A DNA stretch of 64,000 nucleotides. Source: Craterostigma plantagineum. Lineage: Eukaryota > Streptophyta > Magnoliopsida > Lamiales > Linderniaceae. This document shows positions 48,528 to 60,859 of the stretch, one piece after another; positions within the stretch are counted from its first letter, which is position 1, and each line of letters opens with the position of its first letter. Position numbers and translations under genes: made by a program. The DNA lies in the NCBI GenBank assembly GCA_027422505.1, contig JAPQWV010000664.1:124001-188000 (forward strand). The letters are read 5' to 3'. The notes below the pieces were generated by a model, which searched no databases, was not told where the DNA came from, and saw only the letters and a program-made list of their open reading frames with translations.

Positions 48528-50006
48528 TTAAACTATGCTCTGTCCCACAGTTTTATCCACAAACTTGTCCTTCATCAACATCCTAACATCTTCAACGCCA
48601 CTCCAATCTCCTCTCTCGGCATATATATTGGACAGCAACACATAATTACCAGAGTTACGAGGTTCAATATCTATAAGCTCCTTCACAGCACATACAGCAG
48701 TTTCCATATCTCCAACATTACGACATGCACTTAGCAAAGAACCCCACAAAGCAGCATTAGGTCTCATAGGCATAGTTCGTATCAGTTCGTAAGCCTCTTT
48801 CACACAACTGCTGCGTCCAAGCAAATCAACCATGCATCCATAGTGCTCTATATTTGGCTGTAAGCCATAATCGACAACCATCGCAGCAAACAAATCCCGA
48901 CCCTTCTGGAGGAAACCGCCATGCACGCAGCAAGAAAGAACCCCAACGAAAGTCGAGTCGTTTGGATCCTCTTTGCCCGTCATCTCTTCGAAAAGTCTTA
49001 TTCCAAGATCTCCCTTACCGTTGAATGCTAACCCCGAGATCATTGTGTTCCAAGAAATTTGGTTTTTAAGAGGCATGGATTTGAAGATCCTTAGAGCTAT
49101 CTCAGTCTCGCCGCACTTGCAGTAGAAGTCGACGAGAGCATTCCCTACTGATACGAATTTATCGAAGAGCCCATTTGTCTCAGCATAAGCGCGAATCCAC
49201 TCTGCTGTGGTGATTTCACCTAAACGACTGCAGACTGGTAACACCGTTACCACCGTAGCCTCGTCTGGCTCGAAACCTTGGTCTTGCATTTCCCTGAATA
49301 TCCGAAAAGCATCATGATCTCTTCTGCATTTAACAAGAGATGAGATTACCGTGTTCCAAGAAGCGGTGTTTTTATCATTCGTCAGCATGAAATATCTCAA
49401 TCCCTTCTCTACGTTGCCAGCGGCGAAAAACCCACGAACCATCAAGTTCCAGACGATGACGTCCCGGTTAGGCATTTCGTCGAACACCATATGGGCTTCG
49501 TTCATCCTCACACTACTGACGCACAGTTCCACCAACCTAATCCTAATCTTCTCAAACCTATGGAATCCTAGAGCGAGGACATCCTTGTAAACGGCCAAAC
49601 CCAGGTTAAAACGATCAGGTGCGTTCGCACAACAAGCCTTGATCAGCGGCGCAAACGTGTACTCGTCGGGCCAAATGCCGCGCCTCTTCATGTCTGAAAA
49701 GGCAGAGATGGAGTTCAGCGATTCCTCGGGCGAGAGGGAGTGGGCATTGATGATGGAGTTGAAGAGGAAGATGTTGGGAGATGGGGACTGTTGGAACACG
49801 CGAGTGGCGTAGTGAAGAGAGGGTGAGGAGAGTTTTGAGTGGACGTTGATGAAGTGTGAGAGGAGCGCGTTGGAGCGGTGGAGGTTGTGGCGGAGGAGGT
49901 GAGCGTGGATCTCACGGAGGCGGACAAGTGTTCTGTTTTCTCCGCCGTGGAGGAGGCGGAGCAGGCGGCGCTCGACGTCTCTTCCTCCGCAGCCTCGTCG
50001 GTTCAT
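48528..50006 (-). CDS. Pentatricopeptide repeat protein, PLS class, E subgroup
   Basis: Intronless, 492 residues. I start at ATG 50006: the open frame extends upstream to 50156 but offers no ATG there. The protein has an Arg-rich N-terminus compatible with organelle import, then PLS-type repeats (NIFLFNSIINAHS, DVIVWNLMVRGF, NTASWNTVISSL, NQISWNTMISGL). The E-type end is ALWGSLLSACRN through NYVLLSNIYAERGDW, with no DYW deaminase domain. Such proteins bind organelle RNA and usually help choose C-to-U editing sites, relying on a separate DYW protein. Length and position beside SAR1 fit At1g09190 from memory. The target RNA is unknown. The start shares a 221-bp gap with the divergent Misato gene. 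Confidence 0.93.
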   Translation of the reverse strand: MNRRGCGGRDVERRLLRLLHGGENRTLVRLREIHAHLLRHNLHRSNALLSHFINVHSKLSSPSLHYATRVFQQSPSPNIFLFNSIINAHSLSPEESLNSISAFSDMKRRGIWPDEYTFAPLIKACCANAPDRFNLGLAVYKDVLALGFHRFEKIRIRLVELCVSSVRMNEAHMVFDEMPNRDVIVWNLMVRGFFAAGNVEKGLRYFMLTNDKNTASWNTVISSLVKCRRDHDAFRIFREMQDQGFEPDEATVVTVLPVCSRLGEITTAEWIRAYAETNGLFDKFVSVGNALVDFYCKCGETEIALRIFKSMPLKNQISWNTMISGLAFNGKGDLGIRLFEEMTGKEDPNDSTFVGVLSCCVHGGFLQKGRDLFAAMVVDYGLQPNIEHYGCMVDLLGRSSCVKEAYELIRTMPMRPNAALWGSLLSACRNVGDMETAVCAVKELIDIEPRNSGNYVLLSNIYAERGDWSGVEDVRMLMKDKFVDKTVGQSIV

Positions 50007-50227
50007 GCGAGCATTTCGTGAAATGAGGAATGCGTTATTGCTTCTGCACAGTTTTAGTCGCTGTTCACATCGACGACTACAGGTTATGTATATCTTTAAA
50101 CTGGTCACTGGGTCATAATGGTCGACTGAACTAAAAACCCCTCCCAAACTAAACAAAACAAAACAAAACCTTCTGCGTTGCGAAGGAAGGCGACGAATTC
50201 CTCGCGTCTATCGATTTTGATCCAGCG
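50007..50227. promoter_or_regulatory. Compact bidirectional promoter, PPR / Misato
   Basis: 221 bp separate two divergent start codons, so both promoters and leaders must lie here or overlap the coding ends. An (AAACA)-type run sits at about 50148-50167. No TATA box is evident. Confidence 0.5.
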
Positions 50228-52796
50228 ATGAAGGAAATTGTGACCATTCAAGTCGGAGGCTACGCAAACTTTGTGGGCTCTCACTTTTGGAATTTCCAGG
50301 TGCTCCTTGTTATGCTTTTAATTTCGCTACGAACTTCGCGATTGTTTCTGATTGTTGAGCGCTAAATTGATGCTGTTATTTGTTACCTCTGTGTTTTCGA
50401 CTGCGAAATGCGTAATTTCTGAATGCCTTATTCTAAAGTTCTCTCTTTTTTGTGTGTGTGTGTGTTTAGGATGAGCTACTTGGGTTGGCTGAAAGCCCTG
50501 ATGCTGACCCTATCTTCAAATCTAACAACCTTAATATGGACGTTCTTTATCGGGCTGGTGAAACTCATCAGGTGAGTTTTGTGTTGCTGAAGCTTTTTCC
50601 TGCCTTAACCTAGACCTGCATTTTTCGTAGCATAGATATCAGCTTGGTTTTGTGTTGACTATGTACAGGGCATTGTCACCTACACCCCTCGCTTGGTTTC
50701 GATTGATTTTCAAGGTAAAATCATGTTTGGTTCAGAAAATATTAGCCACCCAACCTTCTTGACTTAAGATTCTGATACGATGGTAGTGATGACTCGTAGG
50801 AACCCTTGGATCAGTCAGTAGACAGGGAACTCTGTACAGTGAGATTCCCGATGCATCAGTTGAGGCTTTAACATGGTGAGGGCTCGACATTCCTTACAAA
50901 TACTGAGATGCTTTAGTTCATTGCTTGTAATACATGAATCGATATCGCTTAATTTGAAGCTAGATCCATAAGTAGTAAATTTCAAGCTAAAGATATCTTA
51001 TCATTTCAATTTACTATCTCGACATCGATGTATAGGACAGGTCGCGTATCCTCACACAAGTCTGAACCGATAGGGAAGAACTTGTTCCTGCAAAGCTTAT
51101 ACATGGAAGAGAGCGCAAATATGGACTCAAGAGCTCATGAAAGCGGTAGCAGCAGTTCTCAAAGTGGTCTTCATCAAGATAAGGACATTGTCGAGTCTCT
51201 TGAAAATGAAGTTCAATATTGGACAGACTTCTCGAAAGTTCATTATCACCCTCAAAGTTTGTACGAACTAAGTGGTGTGTGGACTGACATCAAAGATTTT
51301 AACAGTTATGGTATTGGAAGAGAGGCCTTTTGCAGTGGCCACCATGCTGAAGAGGTTGGCGAGAGGCTACGTTTTTTTGTTGAAGAATGTGACCATCCAC
51401 AAGTATGATGAAGTCATTATTAATTTCTTCAGTTTATTCCTTGTTCTTATCTCATCCGATAACGTAAAATTCTCTTATTTTTCAGGGAATTCAATTTATT
51501 GTCGATGATTCTGGAGGATTTTCTGGCGTGGCTGGGGAGATCTTAGAGAATATTGCAGACGACTACTCGAATATTCCTGTGCTACTGTACGCTGTTCGCA
51601 GTCCCGAGAAAATTAGCAAGAAGACAGTCTTTACTAAACTCCACGATTCAGTTTCATTCTCAAAGCTATCATCTTATTGCAAATTGATCGTTCCCATCGG
51701 TTTGCCATCCCCAAGTACAAGTAAGCCGTGAGACTTTTGTCATCGTTTCCCTGAAACATTACCTCGTTTCATTCAGAGGTTATCTGGAACTTCTCTTATC
51801 TGTATTGTGTACTACCTACAGGCAAATTATCCAAATATCTCTGTATGAACAATCAAAAAGACTACCACACAAGTGCACTGTACGCATCTGCCATACATTC
51901 CACTAGCATCCCTTTCAGAATGGAATCGCTGGGACCCACATCTCAATCGAACTACACATGCGGCGCAGTCGATATGAACGAGCTCATACAAATGCTGGCA
52001 GGTCAGGCTCGGCAAAACATGGTTACTGTCCTAGACGTTGCGATGCCAGCTCCTTCTCTAACAGGTAAGCCATGGCGCCTCGGTCTAATTCTTACATCTT
52101 CCCTTTTCTAGTGAATGGAGCTTCATTAATGTGTCGTGGAAAATAGATTTTCAAACGCAGCAATCTCTGGTGAAGAATCTTCATCCTCTGACTCCTGAAG
52201 TTGCTGAAGACGCCGAAGACATGCAAGCTTTAGAAGTCATAACCACTCATGGACTCTTTGGACAAGGTAATCTTCTTCGAAAAAACTATTCACATTTTAT
52301 TCTTCGATTCAAGTAAGTATAAAACAGTTTGTCTGCTTTAATTTCAGGAGCGCAAAGGGCTACAGCATCTGAAATCAAAGAGTATCTGCATTCTGCGTAT
52401 GTGAATTCAGACAGCAGGCCAAGATTCTCCCATCTTTCCACATCTCAGTGTCCACTTCCTATTCCATTGCCTTTCCCTTCGATATTTTCGTACAACGTTG
52501 GCCAACAAGGTGAGATTTTGAACATCCCCGATTCAAGCGATGCGTCGAAAGGGTCGATCGAAGTCCATTCGATACCAATGGCGGCGAGATTACGTTCTAG
52601 CAACTCTGTTTTACCCTTTCTTGCGAATAGACTCGAAAACCTTCGCAAGTTTGGGATCAAACGAGGAGCAATAGGTGCAGAGCTGCTAAGAAGTTGGGGC
52701 TTTGGGAAAGAAGATGTCGAAGAAATGGGAGAGGGTTTGTCTAACATGGTCTCCAACCTTAGTCCTTTGTCTCAAGAATCGTCAGATTCAGATTGA
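50228..52796 (+). CDS. Misato homolog (DML1/Misato tubulin-like protein)
   Basis: Nine exons: 50228-50299, 50470-50571, 50669-50714, 50800-50875, 51036-51402, 51486-51720, 51822-52064, 52147-52266, 52348-52796. They join in frame to about 569 residues. The N-terminus MKEIVTIQVGGYANFVGSHF is the Misato segment II block that mimics a tubulin start. GIVTYTPRLVSIDFQGTLG, YWTDFSKVHYHPQSLYEL and DDSGGFSGVAGEILENIADDY (tubulin/FtsZ-like glycine loop region) follow. The tail is acidic and Ser-rich. Misato proteins affect mitochondrial distribution and chromosome segregation in animals and yeast; the plant role is poorly known (Arabidopsis At4g37190). No lesions. Confidence 0.93.
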
Positions 52797-52937
52797 CAGT
52801 TGTGTAAGAATTTAATTTATTTGTTGCTTGCCAGTCATACGTTGTTCTTGTAATGTAATCTAAGTGCCGTGTGAGTGTGATGCAATGTGTAGCAATCTTC
52901 TTCAACCACATCCATGATGCAAGAATAATTTAGTTTT

Positions 52938-54417
52938 TGTTGGATTTTGTTAAGATAAATGGTCTTTGGGCCCAAATGGGTATTAACCAATTAATAAAAT
53001 CAATTTCGGTATTTATTAAATGGAGAAGCCATCGAATATCGAAACGAGAAATCGTTGAAAGATTACGAATCTATGTTTCACGGGGAATCTAACGAATATT
53101 AATAAGCTCAAAACCGAATTCGGGTGAATGAGAAATTAATTTTCGAAGTTGGCCCAATAATGAATAAAATGGTTGATAGTGTTAAGTGTGAGATTTTTGT
53201 GTCCCACATTGGTTAGACACAAAGAAAAACTTCACTATAAATATAGAAACCCATGTGGTTTGTTCAAAAGGGCTTGCCATGTGGGTGGGCTTATATGGGC
53301 TTAAGTGGGCTTGAGAAGCTCAAGTGAGTTTTGGCCCAAATAATAGCTCGGGTGCGAGTCGGTGCCTCGCACCGACGAGCACCGAGCGCCGAGCCCGAGC
53401 CGTGCTGTGCCGTGCCAAAGTGCGCAATGGGCGCTTTGAGGCGCGCACGCCGCATCGGAGCATTGATGGATCAATGGGCTGTAGTGGGCCGTTGGAATGA
53501 TCCGGCCCACTGCATCGGAGCGAGGAGCATTGAGGAGCTTACTTAAATTTTTCCTCCGTGGGCGGCGACGGTGACGGTGCCGGTGACTTGGTAGTCGAGG
53601 TGAAGATGATTGAGGTCATGATCCATTGGATCAATGGGCTGTAGTGGGCTGTTGGAATGATCCGGCCCAACTCAAGGAGCTGTCGGTCGGCCCAACAAGA
53701 GGTGTCGGTTGAGCCGCCGGTGGGGCAGGTAGGAGAATCGGGCCGTCGCCGGTGGGACATGCTGACGATTTAGGCTGTCTGCCCGAGAATCGGGCCGGTA
53801 AATAAACCGACAGTCGAGAAGTTTCGAAATGTCTCATTTCGACCCCAGGATAATTACAACAATAGTCCAGCAAGTTCTTGAATTTGCGAATAAGTCCTTG
53901 CGTGGAAAAGTCTATAAATAGACCCCTTCTGAATTGGAAATTGACTTACTTTTCAACCCACACAAATTATATCATTCACTCCCAACTCCCTAAAATCCCG
54001 AAGTAAGAAAAACTCGAGTTTCGAGTACGATTGGTCGTAAAATTCTAGTCGTTGTGCTGCGATTACGAGTTATGAAAATGTCGTTGTATCTTGGGGACGA
54101 TCGCTGATAACCGAAAGCACAGAATATCGGGGCGATTTCGTCTTACGGACAGTGTGTCTAACACACGCCTCGACTACGTCTATGGTCATGGATAGTCTTC
54201 ATCAACTCCAGGCCTATTTATTCTTCATGTTGTGTATCATAGTTATCACCTATGCCCTCATCATCATCTGGGTACTCGCAAATTGTACATGCGTTTGAAG
54301 ACTCGGAAGGATTTTTAACTCATTTCATTCTAGAAGCGTTCATCTGAGCCGATCGAAGAGTCACAAGAAACCATTTCATTATATTGCCGCCGACCAGACG
54401 CAAACGAAGAAACAACA
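52938..54417 (+). repeat. 5' LTR of the second Copia element
   Basis: 1480 bp, TGTTGG...AACA. A TATAAATA at 53913-53920 probably starts transcription, and a second TATA-like site lies at about 53236. It has a single copy of the unit that is tandemly doubled in the 3' LTR, preceded by a partial copy (about 53465-53513). Several GC-rich ORFs across 53300-53870 are not genes. Confidence 0.9.
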
Positions 54418-54451
54418 ATCGTAAGACGAAAACTTGTTCTTGATCTGATCG

Positions 54452-55495
54452 ATGGCAACCAACGCATCAACGATCCCTGCCAGCAGCCACGTCGAACGTC
54501 CTGCCAAGTTCAACGGGACGGAGTTCAAACGTTGGCAGCAAAAGATGATGCTCTACCTGACGGCGCTCCACCTTGTCCGATTCCTAAAGGAGCTCGCTCC
54601 TACGGTGACAGAAGTCGCCCCACCATCTGAGGGTGAAGACCCTAACGACGCAGACTATGCTGCTCGTGTCGCTCAATCTGAGCAAGAAAAGGTTGCGTTA
54701 GACGCATGGAATCATAATGATTTCATGTGCCGCAACTATATTCTGAACGCCCTAGACGATTCCCTATACAACGTCTATGCAGTGGCTACGACTGCGAAAG
54801 AGTTGTGGGATTCGTTGGACAAGAAGTATAAGACCGACGATGTCGGACTGAAAAAATTTATCGTCGGCAAATTCCTGGATTACAAGATGACTGACTCTAA
54901 GCCGGTGTTGGACCAAGTCCGTGATCTGCAGCTGATTATCCATGATATTCATGCCGAAAATATGCAGATCAGCGAAACCTTCCATGTAGCTGCGATTATC
55001 GAGAAGCTGCCGCCTTTGTGGAAGGATTTCAAGAATTACCTCAAGCACAAACGAAATGAGATGGCGCTTGAGGACCTGATTGTGCGGCTTCGGATCGAGG
55101 AAGATAATCGAAAGAGCGAAGCCAAGACCAAGAGGAACAATATGGAGGCGGGAGCAAACTTGGCCGAGCCGAGCTATGGAAACAAGCGTAAAAGGCCAGG
55201 TCCGCCGCAAAAGAAGCAAGACCCGAATTCCAAAAGAATTAAGGGCAATTGTTATAACTGCGATAAACCAGGGCATATGGCCAAAGATTGTCGTAAAAAG
55301 AAGAGAGTTAATAAGACTCGAGCGCATCTCACTGAAGAGAAGCAGCTGGCGACAGACATGTCGGAGCTAGATCTGACTGCAGTCGTGTACGAGGCAAACG
55401 TCGTGGAAAATCCAAACTACTTGTACATCGACAGCGGAGCAACGCGCCACATCTGCTCCGACAAAGAAATGTTCTCCACCTACACGCCTATTTAG
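54452..55495 (+). pseudogene. gag and protease start of the second Copia element
   Basis: 347 codons open from ATG 54452, only 34 bp after the LTR. A Copia capsid domain (FNGTEFKRWQQKMMLYL, ELWDSLDKKY) is followed by a CCHC knuckle, CYNCDKPGHMAKDC, near 55251-55292, and by the protease active site IDSGATRHIC near 55428. TAG at 55493-55495 interrupts; the same frame resumes directly after it, so this is a nonsense change. Confidence 0.88.
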
Positions 55496-58429
55496 GGTAG
55501 GACTCTCTATATAGGGAACGCGGCGACATCCAACATCGTAGGATTGGGACGGGTGGTGCTGAAGATGACCTCAGGCAAGGAAGTGACGCTTGTGGACGTG
55601 CTGCATGTCCCAGACATCCGCAAGAATCTGGTGTCCGGCGCTCTGCTTAGTAACGCTGGATTTAGACAAGTGTTTGAAGCTGGAAAATATGTACTGACCA
55701 AGAATGGTCATTTTATTGGCAAAGGTTACCTCGAGAAGGGCCTTTTCAAGTTATCTGTAATGCCTGTAAAACGCGATATTAAGATCGTTGATATTAATAA
55801 AGCCAGTTCTTCTTACTTGGTTGAGTTGTCTAATTTATGGCATGATAGATTAGGACACGTGAGTTTAAACAAACTGAAAAAGTTAATAAGTTTAAACTTA
55901 CTTCCACAAATGGAAATTGATTCACAACACAAGTGTGAAATCTGCGTAGAAGCAAAAATGGCCAAGGCATCATTTTTCTCTGTCGAAAGAAACAGTTCAC
56001 CACTAGAATTGATCCATACTGATATATGCGATCTGAAATTCGTGCAAACTAGAGGTGGAAAGAAATACTTATTACGTTTATCGACGATTGCACGAAGTAC
56101 TGTCACGTATATCTTTTAAGTGGTAAAGACGAAGCTCTTGATACCTTCGAAAGATATAAGAATGAAGTTGAGAATCAACTTAATTCTAAGATCAAAATAA
56201 TAAGAAGTGACAGAGGAGGAGAATACGTGGCACCGTTTGTGGAATTTTGCCGAGAACATGGTATTATTCATCAGACGACGGCGCCATATTCACCTCAATC
56301 AAATGGCATTGCTGAACGAAAAAATAAAACTCTTAAGGAGATGATGAATGCGATGCTAATCAGTTCAGGGCTACCTCAAAATTTGTGGGGGGAAGCCATA
56401 CTGTCATCAAATCGCATTCTAAATATGTTGCCACATAAAAAACGGGATAAAACACCATACGAATTGTGGAAAGGTAGACAACCTTCCTACAGATATTTTA
56501 AAGTGTGGGGGTGACTAGCAAAGGTCGAAGTACCTAAACCAAAACAGGTCAAGATAGGACCAAGAACGGTTGACTGCATTTTCATTGGATATGCAGAAAA
56601 TAGTAATGCATACAGATTTCTGGTGCATAAGTCAGAAATTCCAGACATGAATTCTGGGATGATTATTGAATCGAGAAATGCTGTTTTCTTTGAGAACATC
56701 TTTCCAATGAAGGAGAGAAAAGAAATAAGTTGTAAAAGAAATTATGAAGCCGTTGAAGTTTCGCCTCCAGAAGTTGAGGAACCACGGCAAAGTAAGCGTA
56801 AAAAAGTGGCCAAATCATTTGGGCCTAATTTCCTAAAATATATATTAGACGATGAACCTAGGACAGTGCAAGAAGCTCGGACTACAGAAGCTCCGTTCTG
56901 GAAAGAAGCTGTAAACAGTGAAATTGAATCCATCATGCAGAATCACACTTGGGAGTTAGTAGATCTCCCTAATGGGTCCTTAAAAGGAAATATAAAACTG
57001 ATGGATCAATTGAGAAATATAAGGCTCGTTTAGTAGCCAAGGGATATTCCCAAAAGGAAGGATATGATTTCTTCGATACCTATTCACCCGTAACGAGAAT
57101 TACGTCAATACGGGTTCTATTTGTTATTGCAGCATTGCATGATCTCGAGATACATCAAATGGATGTAAAAACGGCATTCCTAAATGGAGATCTCGAAGAA
57201 GAAATCTACATGAATCAGCCTGAAGGGTTTGTAATACCTGGACAGGAAAACAAAGTGTGCCGACTCGTGAAGTCGCTTTACGGGCTTAAACAAGCACCGA
57301 AACAATGGCACGAAAAATTCGATATGACTATGCTATCGAATGGGTTCAAAATCAATGAGTGTGACAAATGTGTTTACATTAAAGGCACACCCGATGAATT
57401 TGTGATTGTCTGTCTTTATGTAGACGACATGTTAATCACGGGAAGCAATCATAAAATGATTGTAAATACAAAGAGTATGCTGAAAAATAATTTCAGTATG
57501 AAGGATATGGGTTTGGCTAATGTCATACTAGGGATAAATGTCTATAAGACTCCCGAAGGAATAATGCCGACACAATCTCATTATATTGAGAAAGTGTTGA
57601 AGAAATTTAATGCCTTCGATGATCCTCCGGCTACGACTCCTGTAGATCTAAATCTACATCTGGCCAAAAACAGAGGAGAACCCGTATCACAACAAGAATA
57701 TGCTCGAGTGATTGGCATTTTAATGTACCTAACTAACTTCACTCGACCTGATATAGCATATTCAATTAGTAAACTAGCAGGTTTACGAGTAATCCTGGGA
57801 GTAATCATTGGATAGCCTTGAGAAGGGTGCTGAGATATCTGAAGCACACTATTAATCATGGTATACTCTACATGAGGTATCCGGCAGTTCTTGAAGGATA
57901 TTGCGATGCCAACTGGATATCTGATAGCAAAGACTCCAAGTCCACGAGTGGTTATGTATTTACCATCGGTGGTGGAGCAATTTCTTGGAAATCCTCCAAG
58001 CAAACGTGCATAGCTCGATCTACGATGGAATCGGAGTTTATTGCACTAGACAAAGCTGGTGAAGAAGCAGAATGGCTTCGAAATTTTTTTGAGGATATTC
58101 CTTGTTGGAATAAGCCTGTACCGCCTATTATGATACATTGCGATAGCATGGTCGCAATTGGTAGGGCACAGAATAGTATGTATAACGGTAAGTCTCGGCA
58201 CATACGTCGAAGACATAATACCGTACGACAACTGATCTCTAGTGGAATAATCTCTATTGACTATGTGAAGTCTAAAGAGAACATGGCAGATCCTTTGACG
58301 AAAGGCATAGCTAGAGATCAGCACTATAATGCAGTAAGGGGAATGGGACTTAAAAACCACACACCCAAGAACGAGCTTGGTGGTAACTCAACCAAAATGA
58401 GTGGAGATCCCACAAATTTGGTTCAATGA
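55496..58429 (+). pseudogene. pol region of the second Copia element, several frame breaks
   Basis: Pieces in order: 55496-56119 (rest of protease, GAG-pre-integrase LWHDRLGHV, start of integrase), frame change near 56070; 56080-57033 (integrase SDRGGEY, SPQSNGIAERKNK) with a TGA at 56512-56514; a short out-of-frame deletion near 56975-56995 at the start of RT; about 56995-57815 ([21 protein letters not shown], catalytic LYVDDMLITGSN); frame change near 57780; 57785-58429 (RNase [19 protein letters not shown], then MADPLTKG). It cannot make its own polyprotein. Confidence 0.88.
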
Positions 58430-58762
58430 GACAACTAAGCTGAGTGTAGTTCAGTAGCTTACTTGGATTTTAATAAGCTCATTCTCATATGCTGCCCAAG
58501 TAATTACCCGAAGACGTGTGGTAAAGGGTAAGCAATTTTGTTTTTAATGATGGCTATACCTGATGGTGGAGTATTTCAGGATACTCTAGGATTAAAGTCC
58601 TAATAGTCGATCACCTATATAAGCGAGTAAATTCGATTGCGTTTCACTAGGGAAGGTTCAAAGCCACAAGCTACCTATCCCGATGCAGTGACGAGTTGTC
58701 AAGTTTTCTTGCAAGAGTCAGCATGCATAGCATTTGCATTAATTTCCATTCATGTGGGGGAT
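58430..58762 (+). other. Element 3' untranslated part and polypurine tract
   Basis: Non-coding sequence between the pol end and the 3' LTR. CATGTGGGGGAT at about 58751-58762 directly before TGTTGG is the likely polypurine primer. Confidence 0.7.
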
Positions 58763-60383
58763 TGTTGGATTTTGTTAAGAAAAATGGGCTTTGGGTCCAA
58801 ATGGGTATTAACCATTAATAAAATCAATTTCGGTATTTATTAAATGGAGAAGCCATCGAATATCGAACGAGAAATCGTTGAAAGATTACGAATCAATGTT
58901 TCACGGGGAATCTAACGAATATTAATAAGCTCAAAACCGAATTCGGGTGAATGAGAAATTAATTTTTGAAGTTGGCCCAATAATGAATAAAATGGTTGAT
59001 AGTGTTTAAGTGTGGGATTTTTGTGTCCCACATTGGTTAGACACAAAGAAAAACTTCACTATAAATATAGAAACCCAAAAAGGGCTTGCCATGTGGGTGG
59101 GCTTATATGGGCTTAAGTGGGCTTAAGTGGGCTTAGTGGGCTTGAGAAGCTCAAGTGAGTTTTGGCCCAAATAATAGCTCGGGTGCGAGTCGGTGCCTCG
59201 CACCGACGAGCACCGAGCCCGAGCCCGAGCCCGTGCCCGTGGCCGAGGCCGAGCCGTGCTGTGCCAAAGTGCGCAATGGGCGCTTTGAGGCGCGCACTTT
59301 GCACTTTGCACTTCGCACGCTGCATCGGAGCGAGGAGCATTGAGGAGCTTACTTAAATTTTTCCTCCGGTTGGCGGCGACGGTGACGGTGCCGGTGACTT
59401 GGTAGTCGAGGTGAAGATGATTGAGGTCATGATCCATTGGATCAATGGGCTGTAGTGGGCCGTTGGAATGATCCGGCTCGGAGCGAGGAGCATTGAGGAG
59501 CTTACTTAAATTTTTACTCCGGTGGGCGGCGACGGTGACGGTGCCGGTGACTTGGTAGTCGAGGTGAAGATGATTGAGGTCATGATCCATTGGATCAATG
59601 GGCTGTAGTGGGCCGTTGGAATGATCCGGCCCAACTCAAGGAGCTGTCGGTCGGCCCAACAAGAGGTGTCGGTTGAGCCGCCGGTGGGGCAGGTAGGAGA
59701 ATCGGGCCGCCGTCGGTGGGACATGCTGACGATTCGGGCTGTCGGCCCGAGAATCGTCCGGTAAATAAACCGACAGTCGAGAAGTTTCGAAATGTCTCAT
59801 TTCGACCCCAGGATAATTACAACAATAGTCCAGCAAGTTCTTGAATTTGCGAATAAGTCCTTGCGTGGAAAAGTTTATAAATAGACCCCTTCTGAATTTG
59901 TAATTGACTTACTTTTCAACCCACACAAATTATATCATTCACTCCCAACTCCCTAAAATCCCGAAGCAAGAAAAACTCGAGTTTCGAGTACGATTCGTCG
60001 TAAAACTCTAGTCGTTGTGCTGCGATTACGAGTTATGAAAATGTCGTTGTATCTTGGGGACGATCGCTGATAACCGAAAGCACAGAATATCGGGGCGATT
60101 TCGTCTTACGGACAGTGTGTCTAACACACGCCTCGACTACGTCTATGGTCATGGATAGTCTTCATCAACTCAAGGCCTATTTATTCTTCATGTTGTGTAT
60201 CATAGTTATCACATATGCCCTCATCATCATCTGGGTACTCGCGAATTGTACCTGCGTTTGAAGACCCTCGGAAGGACTTTTAACTCATTTCATTCTAGAA
60301 GCGTTCATCTGAGCCGATCGAAGAGTCACAAGAAACCATTTCATTATATTGCCGCCGACCAGACGCAAACGAAGAAACTAACA
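58763..60383 (+). repeat. 3' LTR of the second Copia element
   Basis: 1621 bp. It contains two tandem 153-bp units (about 59325-59477 and 59478-59630), each running from TCGGAGCGAGGAGCATTGAG to the GGAATGATCCGG region; the 5' LTR has one. A CCCGAG-type hexamer run lies at about 59215-59250 and TATAAATA at about 59876-59883. Confidence 0.9.
59325..59630 (+). repeat. 153-bp tandem duplication inside the 3' LTR
   Basis: Two neighbouring copies with few differences (CCTCCGGTTGG in the first, ACTCCGGTGGG in the second). This accounts for most of the length difference between the two LTRs. Confidence 0.85.
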
Positions 60384-60388
60384 GTTTT

Positions 60389-60808
60389 ATCTAATAAAAT
60401 TTCAATCACGGGAAAATGTCAAACCGATTAAGAATATAGAAAACATCTTCTGATGAAGCTTTAAAGAAGAAGTGGGATATTGCTCGGTTTGTGATCAAGC
60501 TTTCCAAATTCCAGCTTGCATAGGCCCGCTCGAGAAAAGAAATTTTTAATAATACGTAATTCAAACTTCTGCACCAATTCACGTGGCCACGTCATCAGAT
60601 CAAATCTATGAATAATTATTTATTATATATTTCAATTTGATATTATGTTATCCACTAGCAGTAGTGTAGACTTTCTTCTCTTACTCTTTTTTTCTTCGAT
60701 TTATATTTTATCATAACGATGTCTTCAATTCTTCATATTTATTATTACGGTTGCTTTTGTTGTCGTCTAAAAATGTTTCTGTCTAAGAAGGTCACTTGAC
60801 AACACACG

Positions 60809-60859
<51 letters not shown>

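Larger units (their letters stand above)
52938..60383 (+). mobile_element. Second Ty1/Copia LTR retrotransposon, 7.4 kb, degenerate
   Basis: 5' LTR 52938-54417, gag-pol 54452-58429, 3' LTR 58763-60383, flanked by perfect 5-bp duplications GTTTT at 52933-52937 and 60384-60388. The domain order gag, protease, integrase, RT, RNase H is Copia. The LTRs differ by many substitutions and small indels and in the copy number of an internal 153-bp repeat, so it is older than the element at 8-18 kb. The coding region has two nonsense codons and at least three frame breaks. It sits between Misato and PP2C without breaking either. Lineage not resolved. Confidence 0.93.

Noticed and set aside
50007..50156. 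N-terminal extension of the PPR protein to 50156
   Set aside because: The upstream open frame begins at TTG and has no ATG before 50006; 492 residues already fits the family.
53301..53873. GC-rich overlapping ORFs in the LTRs of the second Copia element (also 59113-59836)
   Set aside because: They follow the LTR's repeated CCG/GAG texture, appear on both strands and recur in both LTRs; not genes.
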